From Balneolales bacterium (GTDB lineage Bacteria; Bacteroidota; Rhodothermia; Balneolales; Natronogracilivirgulaceae), in assembly GCA_007127695.1 (NCBI GenBank), contig SKYW01000312.1, positions 1 to 10,713 of the forward strand: a stretch of 10,713 nt of DNA, in the 5' to 3' direction. Positions 1 through 6,587 of the stretch are shown piece after piece (position 1 is the stretch's first letter; each line of letters starts with the position of its first letter). Under the pieces are notes generated by a model. The model was given only the letters and a program-made list of their open reading frames with translations, was not told the origin of the DNA and did no database searches. The position numbers and the translations under genes are program-made.

Positions 1-2
1 AA

Positions 3-1073
3 CATATCAAAAACACATTTCACTTCGACCCTTTCTCAAGAGGCTTTGTTGATATCCTTGCAGCAGAACAAACTCCAAGCTCGCATCAGTGGTATCAGGG
101 TACGGCAGACGCCGTCCGTCAAACGTTCCGCTACCTGCAAAATCACCGGGCCGACAGGGTTCTTATCCTCTCCGGGGACCAGCTCTACCAGATGGATTAC
201 CGGAAGATGATGCAGGCTCATGAGGACAACAATGCGGAATTGACCATCGGGACCATTCCCGTGAATGCTCATGATGCCATGGGATTCGGAATCATGAAAA
301 CAGACGACAGCGGGATGATCGAAAGTTTCACTGAAAAACCCACACATGACCAGCTTCCCGGATGGGAGTCGGAGGTGCCCGATGAAATGAAAGCGCAGGG
401 TAAAGTCTACCTCGCTTCCATGGGAATCTATATCTTCAACAAAGAGACACTTTGGAACCTTATCAACGACAATCCGGAAGCCCTTGATTTCGGGAAGGAA
501 ATTATTCCCAAAGCAATTTCCTCCCGGATGAGGGTGGCCAGTTACAAATACACCGGCTATTGGACTGATATCGGAACCATACGCTCATTTTATGACGCCA
601 ACCTTGAGCTGGCCGATCCGATGCCACAGTTTGATCTCTACGCCACAGGAAAAAAGATCTTTACCAGGCCCCGGTTGCTCCCGCCAACAAAAATGTTCGG
701 AACCACTACGGATCGTTCCCTGATTGCTGAAGGATGCGTTATTGAGGCCGAATCCATTTTTCACTCGGTTATCGGTATCCGCTCGCGGATCGGTCCGAAC
801 AGTGTGGTCACGGAGTCCATTGTGATGGGTAACGATTTTTATCCGTCCATTGAAGAACTCAATGAATCGAATCCTGACATGCCGGCGCGTGGCATTGGAG
901 CTGGCTGCCATATCGAGCGCGCCATAGTCGACAAAAATGCCCGAATCGGTAACAATGTCCGGATTGTCGGTGGCGATCACCTTGAAAACACCAGGAATGA
1001 AAGCTACTCCATAGTGGATGGAATAGTTGTGGTTGAAAAAAACGGAATCATCAGAGATGGAACCGTAATCTGA
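3..1073 (+). CDS. glgC: Glucose-1-phosphate adenylyltransferase (ADP-glucose pyrophosphorylase), 5' end outside window
   Basis: Makes ADP-glucose from glucose-1-phosphate and ATP, the committing step of glycogen synthesis, in the cytoplasm. The reading frame is open from base 3, so the first in-frame ATG (192) is internal. The upstream codons encode family motifs: WYQGTADAVRQ (about 93-125), then LILSGDQLYQMDY, the metal- and substrate-binding loop. Further along are the FTEKP sugar-phosphate motif (about 327-341), SMGIYIF (about 417-437), DFGKEIIP, and GYWTDIGTI (about 558-584). From about 680 the left-handed beta-helix repeats begin and run to the end (HIERAIVDKNARIGNNV). About 356 residues are visible against about 420 for the family, so roughly 60 N-terminal residues, including the nucleotide-binding glycine loop, lie before the window. 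From remembered sequences it resembles plant, cyanobacterial and Bacteroidota GlgC more than the E. coli type. It is the first visible gene of a plus-strand run; the next gene starts 26 bp later. Confidence 0.96.
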   Translation, partial: HIKNTFHFDPFSRGFVDILAAEQTPSSHQWYQGTADAVRQTFRYLQNHRADRVLILSGDQLYQMDYRKMMQAHEDNNAELTIGTIPVNAHDAMGFGIMKTDDSGMIESFTEKPTHDQLPGWESEVPDEMKAQGKVYLASMGIYIFNKETLWNLINDNPEALDFGKEIIPKAISSRMRVASYKYTGYWTDIGTIRSFYDANLELADPMPQFDLYATGKKIFTRPRLLPPTKMFGTTTDRSLIAEGCVIEAESIFHSVIGIRSRIGPNSVVTESIVMGNDFYPSIEELNESNPDMPARGIGAGCHIERAIVDKNARIGNNVRIVGGDHLENTRNESYSIVDGIVVVEKNGIIRDGTVI

Positions 1074-1090
1074 AAGCAATAACGTATCCT

Positions 1091-1094
1091 GGAG
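1091..1094 (+). promoter_or_regulatory. Ribosome binding site of the 5'-nucleotidase gene
   Basis: GGAG lies 5 bases before the ATG at 1100. It is the clearest Shine-Dalgarno-like sequence at any gene start in the window and supports the long N-terminal signal region of this protein. The other visible starts have little or no such motif at normal spacing. Confidence 0.6.
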
Positions 1095-1099
1095 TAACT

Positions 1100-2833
1100 A
1101 TGTCGATCATCAAGCTGAAAAAAAACCCGTCACCACCCAGTGCCGGAAGGGGTAAGTGGAATGATATTTTCCTGCTGCTGCCTGTGCTGCTTTTGGTGGC
1201 AGGCCTGAGCAGCTGCGGGCAGGAACCCGCCCCGGAAAGATCCGCGCCACTGGCCGATAGGGACACCGTGAGCATTGCCGTTATGGCCACCACGGACGTG
1301 CACGGAAGGGTGAGGGCCTGGGACTATTACCGGGACCGGGAAGAGCCCCGGTACGCATTGTCAAAGGTTGCTACACTCGTTGATTCCGTCAGGGCTGTCC
1401 ACGAACACACCATACTTCTCGATGCAGGTGACTGGCTTCAGGGCAATCCGTTTGCCGAATATTTTGCCATGCATGACCCTCAAAACCGGCATTACCCGTT
1501 TCTTGCCCTGACCGACCGCATGGATTATGACGCTATCGTGCTGGGAAATCACGAGTTCAATTTCGGCCTGGAATATTTAAACAGACAGATAGGAATGACC
1601 GATACACCCATCATGGGTGCCAACATATACCATCCCGGCACCGATGACCCGGCCTATCCACCCTACATTGTCAGGGAGGTAGCAGGCCTCCGGGTGGCCA
1701 TCGTGGGACTCACCACACCGGGATCCGCTGTCTGGGACAGACCGCGCGTTGAAGGTATCCTGGATTTCGGAGACGGTCTGGAGGCAGCCCATCGCTTTGT
1801 GCAGGAAGTGCGGGAGGATCATCAGGCGGACGTGGTGATCATTCTGGCGCATACCGGACTGGACGGCAGCGCAAGTTATCAGCGTGATGATCTTGGGGAT
1901 GAGAATTTCGGCAGAGCCGTAGGTGAGGAGGTGCCGGGAGTGGACCTGATGGTGCTGGGACATACGCACCGTGCCATTGATGATGTCGCGTTGCAAGGTG
2001 CTGACGGACGTGAAGTCGGGGTCGTTCAGCCCGGCCGCTGGGCGTCACATCTGGGGGTTGCTGAAATGGACATTGTCCGGCAACAGGATGGCACGATCCG
2101 TGTCGTTTCCATTTCCACAGCAAATCACAGTGTGGCAGATGTGGATGAGCACCCCGAAATTGTTGCGCTGACTCTTGAAGCGCATGAGGACGTGGTTGCA
2201 TTTGTTACAGAACCGATGGCCATGACCGATGATGAATGGTCGGCGCGTGATGCCCGAAGAAAAGACACCCCCATCATTGATCTCATCCAGACCGTGCAGA
2301 AAGAGCAGACCGGTGCGCAACTTTCGGCTGCAGCTGCTTTCAACACCTCCGTATCCTTCGGACCCGGACCCATCACCCGCGGCGATATCGCCCTGCTCTA
2401 TCCCTATTACAACACCCTGTACAAAATGGAAATCACAGGTGAGCAAATAAAAAGCTTTCTTGAACATACATCGCAATATTATACCACTGAGACTGATGAG
2501 CAGGGAAACCCTGTTGTCAACAGGGGATGGCCTGGATTCAACTTTGATATGCTGGCCGGAGTGACCTACGTACTTGATCTGCGAAATCAACCAGGCGAGC
2601 GGGTCACGAAGCTGATGTACAACGAGGAGCCGGTCGCCGGGGATGACCGGTTCACGCTTGCCATCAACTCATACAGGGCCGAAGGGGGCGGCGGCTTTGA
2701 TATGCTTCAGGACGCACCTGTGCTCATGACCATTGACCGCTCCGTCGGCGACATGATCCTTGAATATCTTCAGGATAAAGAGGTCATACAGCACAATGAT
2801 GTATTCAAAGAAAACTGGCATCTTGTATACTGA
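1100..2833 (+). CDS. CpdB/UshA-type 5'-nucleotidase or 2',3'-cyclic nucleotide phosphodiesterase, lipoprotein
   Basis: Two-domain secreted phosphoesterase of 577 residues, expected to hydrolyse nucleotides or cyclic nucleotides outside the cytoplasm. The N-terminus has a basic stretch, a hydrophobic core (about residues 23-36) and a lipobox ending LSSC, with Cys39 as the likely lipidated residue. The metallophosphatase domain carries the expected metal ligands: TTDVHG (Asp66, His68), GDWLQG (Asp111), GNHEFN (Asn150-His151), AHTG (His251) and GHTH (His288, His290). The C-terminal substrate-binding domain (about 390-570) contains YPYYNTLYKMEITG and NSYRAEGGGGF. The DYYRD after the first metal motif, LGNHEFNFGLEYL and YRAEGGGGF look closer to CpdB than to UshA as I remember them, so a 2',3'-cyclic phosphodiesterase activity is plausible; exact substrate cannot be fixed by reading. 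It follows glgC by 26 bp and precedes the glycosyltransferase gene by 6 bp. No truncation or missing ligand is seen. Confidence 0.92.
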   Translation: MSIIKLKKNPSPPSAGRGKWNDIFLLLPVLLLVAGLSSCGQEPAPERSAPLADRDTVSIAVMATTDVHGRVRAWDYYRDREEPRYALSKVATLVDSVRAVHEHTILLDAGDWLQGNPFAEYFAMHDPQNRHYPFLALTDRMDYDAIVLGNHEFNFGLEYLNRQIGMTDTPIMGANIYHPGTDDPAYPPYIVREVAGLRVAIVGLTTPGSAVWDRPRVEGILDFGDGLEAAHRFVQEVREDHQADVVIILAHTGLDGSASYQRDDLGDENFGRAVGEEVPGVDLMVLGHTHRAIDDVALQGADGREVGVVQPGRWASHLGVAEMDIVRQQDGTIRVVSISTANHSVADVDEHPEIVALTLEAHEDVVAFVTEPMAMTDDEWSARDARRKDTPIIDLIQTVQKEQTGAQLSAAAAFNTSVSFGPGPITRGDIALLYPYYNTLYKMEITGEQIKSFLEHTSQYYTTETDEQGNPVVNRGWPGFNFDMLAGVTYVLDLRNQPGERVTKLMYNEEPVAGDDRFTLAINSYRAEGGGGFDMLQDAPVLMTIDRSVGDMILEYLQDKEVIQHNDVFKENWHLVY

Positions 2834-2839
2834 TATCAC

Positions 2840-3985
2840 ATGAACATCCTGCTGGTTGAGCCTTTTCTGGGAGGATCGCATCGCGCTTTCATTGAAGGGC
2901 TGCGCCAGCATTCCCGGCACCGTATCTTCACGGCCACCATGAAAGGCAGTCACTGGAAATGGCGGATGAGTGGGGGTGCCGTAACCCTGGCGGAGAAGAC
3001 CGATGAAATCAGTGAGGACATCGATCTGGTATTTGCCAGCAGCATGACCAATCTTCCGGCTTTCATTGCCCTGACAAATCCACGCTTTGCTTCCGTACCC
3101 ATTGTGCTCTATATGCATGAGAACCAGTTGACCCAGCCGGTTCCTGAAACGGAAGAACGTGATATCACTTATTGCTATATCAACTATCTGAGCGTCCTTG
3201 CCGCGGATTATGTATTCTTTAATTCCGATTTTCACAAAAAATCGTTTTTGGATGCGTTGCCGGGCCTGCTTGCCCGTTTTCCTGATTATCAGCAGTCTGA
3301 GTCCATAGGCAAGATTGCGTCAAAAGCGGATCTGCTGTATCCCGGGCTTGATCTCAGGGTTTTTGACGAGGCCGTGCATAAGAAGAAGCTTCGCGCACCG
3401 AATTCCCGGCCGGTCATCATCTGGAATCAGCGCTGGTCGTTCGATAAGGATCCTGAGAAATTTTTCCGTGTAATTGACAAGCTGGATGATGCCGAATGCA
3501 CGTTCGATCTTATCCTGGCCGGTGATCACCACCACGATCAGGCAGAACTGTTCGAACAGGCGTGGAAAAGGTATGGAAGCCGAATCCTGCACTATGGTTT
3601 TGTCGAGAATAACCAGCAATATGCAAACCTGCTGCAGAAGGGGGATTTTGTCATATCCACATCGCAGCATGAATTCTTCTGCACGGCCATCATGGAAGCC
3701 GTTTATTGTGGATGCCATCCGATGCTGCCGCGTGAGCTGACCTATCCTGAAATGATTCCCAGGGCACTCCAGGAGCCGCTGCTGCATGGTCCGGTTTTCT
3801 ATGATGATGAAACGGACCTGTTCCGGAAAATGAAGAAACTGCTCGAGGGTACCTACAAAAAACTGCCGCTGCCCACCCTGCAATCTGTCAACCGGGATAT
3901 GGACTGGAGCCGGATCATCACAATATACGATGACATGTTTGAGGGTATCAGAAAGGACTTTCCTCGTCGCCGGCAGGGGGGGTAA
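2840..3985 (+). CDS. GTDC1-like glycosyltransferase, predicted tRNA-queuosine alpha-mannosyltransferase
   Basis: Predicted cytoplasmic GT-B glycosyltransferase of 381 residues that, by homology to animal GTDC1/QTMAN, would transfer mannose from GDP-mannose to queuosine at position 34 of tRNA-Asp. The DUF3524 N-terminal domain (about 1-165) shows EPFLGGSHRAF (7-17), HWKWRMSGGA (38-47), YMHENQLTQPV (91-101) and NYLSVLAADYVFFNSDFHKK (115-134). The C-terminal half has WNQRWSFDKDPE (195-206), the GT4-type EX7E pair (Glu278 and Glu286) in HEFFCTAIME, and LTYPEMIP (300-307). Length fits the family. It starts 6 bp after the nucleotidase stop with no clear ribosome site, suggesting translational coupling. 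Its last 38 bp overlap the end of dnaB on the other strand. Assignment to the family is strong; the tRNA substrate in bacteria is inference, and another glycosyl acceptor is possible. Confidence 0.85.
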   Translation: MNILLVEPFLGGSHRAFIEGLRQHSRHRIFTATMKGSHWKWRMSGGAVTLAEKTDEISEDIDLVFASSMTNLPAFIALTNPRFASVPIVLYMHENQLTQPVPETEERDITYCYINYLSVLAADYVFFNSDFHKKSFLDALPGLLARFPDYQQSESIGKIASKADLLYPGLDLRVFDEAVHKKKLRAPNSRPVIIWNQRWSFDKDPEKFFRVIDKLDDAECTFDLILAGDHHHDQAELFEQAWKRYGSRILHYGFVENNQQYANLLQKGDFVISTSQHEFFCTAIMEAVYCGCHPMLPRELTYPEMIPRALQEPLLHGPVFYDDETDLFRKMKKLLEGTYKKLPLPTLQSVNRDMDWSRIITIYDDMFEGIRKDFPRRRQGG

Positions 3986-5498
3986 AACCGGTTTTACGGG
4001 CTCTTTTTTCAGCCGTTTCATCACTTTGGGTAACTTCGGTCAGCCGTTCTGCACCCTCCGAGGGATCCGAAGCCAAGTATGACGGATCACCATAAGTCCG
4101 CGAAAGGTTCTCAAAACGGGCGTACTGCTTGATGAAGTGAAGATTTACCGTGCCGACCGGACCGTTTCTCTGCTTTCCAACGATCAGTTCAGCAACACCC
4201 TCTGTTGAATTGCCCTGATCATCGGTTGTGATTTTGTAGTATTCCGGACGATATAGGAAACAGACCACGTCGGCATCCTGCTCAATGGACCCCGATTCGC
4301 GCAGGTCGCTGAGCTGTGGACGTTTGTCGCCGCCCCGCTGCTCCACGGCCCTGCTGAGCTGCGACAGGCCGATCACGGGGACATCGATTTCCTTGGCCAG
4401 TGCTTTCAGTCCGCGTGAAATCCCGGCAATTTCCTGCTCGCGGTTCTGCCGGTCGTTCTGCATACCCGTCATGAGCTGCAGGTAGTCGACAACGATCAGA
4501 CCCACGTCATGTTCGCTCTTGAGCCGGCGGCATTTTGAACGAAGCTCCATGATGCTGATGGATGGCGTGTCATCGATGAGAATCGGGGCTGTATGGAGAC
4601 GCCCGGCCGCTTCCAGCATTTTTTTGAATTCATTGTCATCCAGCTTTCCCGTACGGGCCTTTTGGGCGTCCACGCGGGCTTCCATGGTGAGCAGTCGCTG
4701 GACCAGGGCCTGGTCGGACATCTCAAGACTGAATACGGCAACCGGGGTCCTTTTTTCGGGATCCTGGTTAAGTGCCGCATTTCTGGCGACGGTGAGTGTG
4801 AATGCGGTCTTTCCCATGGATGGACGCGCGGCAATGATGATGAGGTCACCTCTCTGCCAACCGGCAGTGATTCGGTCCACATCCAGCCCGGTTGGCACTC
4901 CGGTGATACCCTGTTTCTTGCCACGGATATCCTCAAGGTAGGATATGGTGGTTTTCAGGATTTCCACCAAAGGGCGGTTTCCGCTTCGGGCCTTGGCGTT
5001 TGTGATATCATAAATTTTCTGTTCGGCACCATCCAACACCTCAAAGGAGTCGCTGGTGCTGTCGTAGGCATTCTGGATGATTTCAGAGCAACTCAGGATC
5101 AAGTGCCTTTTTAGCGCTTTTTCCGCTACGATCTGGCAGTGGTATTCTATGTTTGCTGCCGAGCTGACGGACCGCGTGAGATCGGTCAGGTAGCCGCTTC
5201 CCCCGATTGTTTCAAGCAGATCCCTGTCCCGCAGTTCGTTCTCTACGGTCAGTAGATCCAGCGGATTGTCACGTTCATAGAGTTTTAAAAGCACTTCAAA
5301 TATGTGCCGGTGCGCCGGTTTGTAAAAATCATCAACTTCCAGCATCTCAATGGCCACAGATGCGGCCTGCTCTTCAATGAGCATACTCCCCAAAATGGCT
5401 TCTTCAATCTCAATGGCTTGCGGTGGTATACGTCCCTGTGCCTCCAGCTGTGCGGTGCTGTCGGTCCGGCTGGTCTTGTTTTGTGGTTTGTTTGTCAT
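3948..5498 (-). CDS. dnaB: Replicative DNA helicase DnaB
   Basis: Hexameric 5'-3' helicase that unwinds DNA at the replication fork; 516 residues, full length. The N-terminal primase-interacting domain spans about 24-165 (PPQAIEIEEAILGSML at its start), followed by a linker (about 166-198) and the RecA-like motor domain. Visible motor motifs are Walker A ARPSMGKT (224-231), Walker B LIVVDY (334-339), SQLSRAVEQR (379-388), DLRESGSIEQDAD (398-410), and the arginine-finger segment KQRNGPVGT (442-450). No intein interrupts the motor domain. The loop before Walker A, TGLDVDRITAG, seems one residue shorter than the usual TGxxxLDxxTxG form. The last about 50 residues are a polar tail ending GDEESPF. 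It is read toward the plus-strand operon and overlaps it by 38 bp. The ATG at 5498 gives a normal N-terminus; there is no clear Shine-Dalgarno sequence. A 173-bp gap upstream probably contains its promoter. Confidence 0.97.
   Translation of the reverse strand: MTNKPQNKTSRTDSTAQLEAQGRIPPQAIEIEEAILGSMLIEEQAASVAIEMLEVDDFYKPAHRHIFEVLLKLYERDNPLDLLTVENELRDRDLLETIGGSGYLTDLTRSVSSAANIEYHCQIVAEKALKRHLILSCSEIIQNAYDSTSDSFEVLDGAEQKIYDITNAKARSGNRPLVEILKTTISYLEDIRGKKQGITGVPTGLDVDRITAGWQRGDLIIIAARPSMGKTAFTLTVARNAALNQDPEKRTPVAVFSLEMSDQALVQRLLTMEARVDAQKARTGKLDDNEFKKMLEAAGRLHTAPILIDDTPSISIMELRSKCRRLKSEHDVGLIVVDYLQLMTGMQNDRQNREQEIAGISRGLKALAKEIDVPVIGLSQLSRAVEQRGGDKRPQLSDLRESGSIEQDADVVCFLYRPEYYKITTDDQGNSTEGVAELIVGKQRNGPVGTVNLHFIKQYARFENLSRTYGDPSYLASDPSEGAERLTEVTQSDETAEKRARKTGFTPPAGDEESPF
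3982..3997 (+). terminator. Perfect palindrome at a convergent gene junction, possible weak terminator
   Basis: GTAAAACCGGTTTTAC is a perfect 16-bp palindrome. It contains the glycosyltransferase stop codon (3983-3985) and lies inside the last codons of dnaB. In plus-strand RNA it can fold to a 6-bp stem with a CCGG loop, followed 7 bases later by six T (4004-4009), which would suit a weak intrinsic terminator for the plus-strand operon. The stem is AT-rich and the T-run is offset, so a protein-binding site or chance are alternatives. Confidence 0.35.
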
Positions 5499-5671
5499 TG
5501 CGTCAGGACATAGAATACATTAAAAACATCATTTCAGGGACTTTTGCCAGATTCGGATCTTCCGGATTGCAACATGGCCTGAAAGCATGGTACGCATTTT
5601 CCGGCACTGTTTGGAACGGAGTAAAAAGGTATAAAAAAAACAAGAAGTCTGCGCTGTCGTTGATGAAAAAA
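5499..5671. other. Intergenic region upstream of dnaB
   Basis: A 173-bp stretch between two minus-strand genes. On the minus strand it carries an eight-T run (5640-5633) and AT-rich sequence close to the dnaB start, including TATTCT (5517-5512), which could serve as a -10 element but has no good -35 partner. No tRNA or small gene is seen. It is the likely site of the dnaB promoter by position. Confidence 0.45.
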
Positions 5672-5679
5672 TCAACGGC
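5656..5679 (-). terminator. Possible terminator hairpin at the end of the uracil-DNA glycosylase gene
   Basis: An inverted repeat CGTTGAT / ATCAACG (7 bp, 6-base T-rich loop; core 5658-5677) overlaps the glycosylase stop codon. On the minus strand a run of eight T (5640-5633) follows about 18 bases later. The stem is short and the T-run is not adjacent, so this is only a weak candidate for ending the mtaB-udg transcript before dnaB. Confidence 0.25.
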
Positions 5680-6583
5680 CGTTTCCTGTCAATTCGTCAT
5701 ACCTTTTCCGCAGCAGTTTGACATCCTCCCACGTGTCCCTTTTCCATGCGGGGTTGCGCAGCAGGGCGGCGGGATGGAAAGTGACCAGAAGTTCAACGCC
5801 ATTATGGAATGGATGAAACCTGCTTCGCAGATTTTTCATTGGCTCCGAAGTGTTGAGAAGGGTCTGCGCCGAAATGCGTCCCAGGCAGAGAATCAGTTTC
5901 GGTTGGATGAGCTCAATCTGCCGGTACAGATAGGGGAGGCTCCGGTCACGTTCTTCGGGAAGCGGATCCCGGTTGTTTGGCGGCCGGTGCTTAAGGATGT
6001 TGGCGATGTATACATCCTCCCGGCGGAAGGATATGGCAGCCAGTATCTTGTTGAGCAGCTGACCCGCCTTGCCGACAAAAGGCTCACCCTGCTTGTCCTC
6101 CTGCAATCCTGGAGCTTCACCGATCAGCATCAGGTCAGCGTCCGGATTCCCGGTTCCAAAGACCAGCCTGGTGTCCGCGAGGTCCGTGCGGAGGACATCT
6201 GCAGTAAGGCAGATGTCAAACAGCTCCTCCAGGGTTTTTGCAACGGCAGGTCCTGCCCCACTAACACCAATCCCTGCATCTTTGCCAATGTCTTCTTCTT
6301 TGTCTTCGCCTCTCGCGTCACTTCCAACGTCATTTCCACGTGACCCTTCGGCTTCCTGCTGCCCGTGGGCCTCGGCCACACTGTCCTCCTGAATCATACT
6401 CGTGTCCGTTGCCGGCGGTATTTTTTCTTCTCCGGATTGTGCAGGTGTTCCGGTTGCTGCAGTTACCGGCGGGATGTCGGGCAATTCCGGAATCTGAAAT
6501 CGTCCGTAGGTCTGCTCCTCCTGTTTCAGAAATGTACGAACGGTGTGAAAAAGGGAGTCATCTTGTTCCTTGCTTTGCTTCAT
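5672..6583 (-). CDS. Uracil-DNA glycosylase, family 4-like, lacking the Fe-S cysteines
   Basis: Expected to remove uracil from DNA and start base-excision repair; 303 residues. The catalytic domain occupies about 117-303. It has the family-4 motif GEAPG (155-159, Glu156 in the catalytic position), [32 protein letters not shown] (191-207) and motif [12 protein letters not shown] (268-278). Family 4 enzymes normally bind a 4Fe-4S cluster through four cysteines (CxxC near the domain start, KCRPP, and one before the Q-I helix). Here these positions read Ala128, Leu131, His199 and Ser215, with only an off-register Cys125, so the cluster is probably absent. Residues 1-116 form a Pro/Gly/Glu/Asp-rich, probably disordered extension. 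The gene begins 4 bp after mtaB and is likely co-transcribed with it. It could alternatively be a phage-type or divergent family-4 relative with altered specificity; the fold assignment is secure. Confidence 0.9.
   Translation of the reverse strand: MKQSKEQDDSLFHTVRTFLKQEEQTYGRFQIPELPDIPPVTAATGTPAQSGEEKIPPATDTSMIQEDSVAEAHGQQEAEGSRGNDVGSDARGEDKEEDIGKDAGIGVSGAGPAVAKTLEELFDICLTADVLRTDLADTRLVFGTGNPDADLMLIGEAPGLQEDKQGEPFVGKAGQLLNKILAAISFRREDVYIANILKHRPPNNRDPLPEERDRSLPYLYRQIELIQPKLILCLGRISAQTLLNTSEPMKNLRSRFHPFHNGVELLVTFHPAALLRNPAWKRDTWEDVKLLRKRYDELTGNGR
6194..6217 (-). repeat. Perfect 9-bp inverted repeat inside the glycosylase gene
   Basis: GACATCTGC at 6194-6202 and GCAGATGTC at 6209-6217 are exact reverse complements separated by six bases (AGTAAG). 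The repeat encodes DICLTADV, residues 123-130 of the glycosylase, at the start of the catalytic domain where the family CxxC normally lies. The mRNA could form a stable hairpin here. Confidence 0.7.
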
Positions 6584-6587
6584 ATAC

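Noticed and set aside
5510..5560. Promoter for dnaB around TATTCT
   Set aside because: No matching -35 or Bacteroidota-type TTTG box at the right distance could be fixed by eye.
5423..6343. 306-codon open frame on the plus strand spanning the dnaB-udg gap
   Set aside because: Both ends lie antisense to dnaB and the glycosylase gene, and the translation shows no recognisable domain or good start signal.
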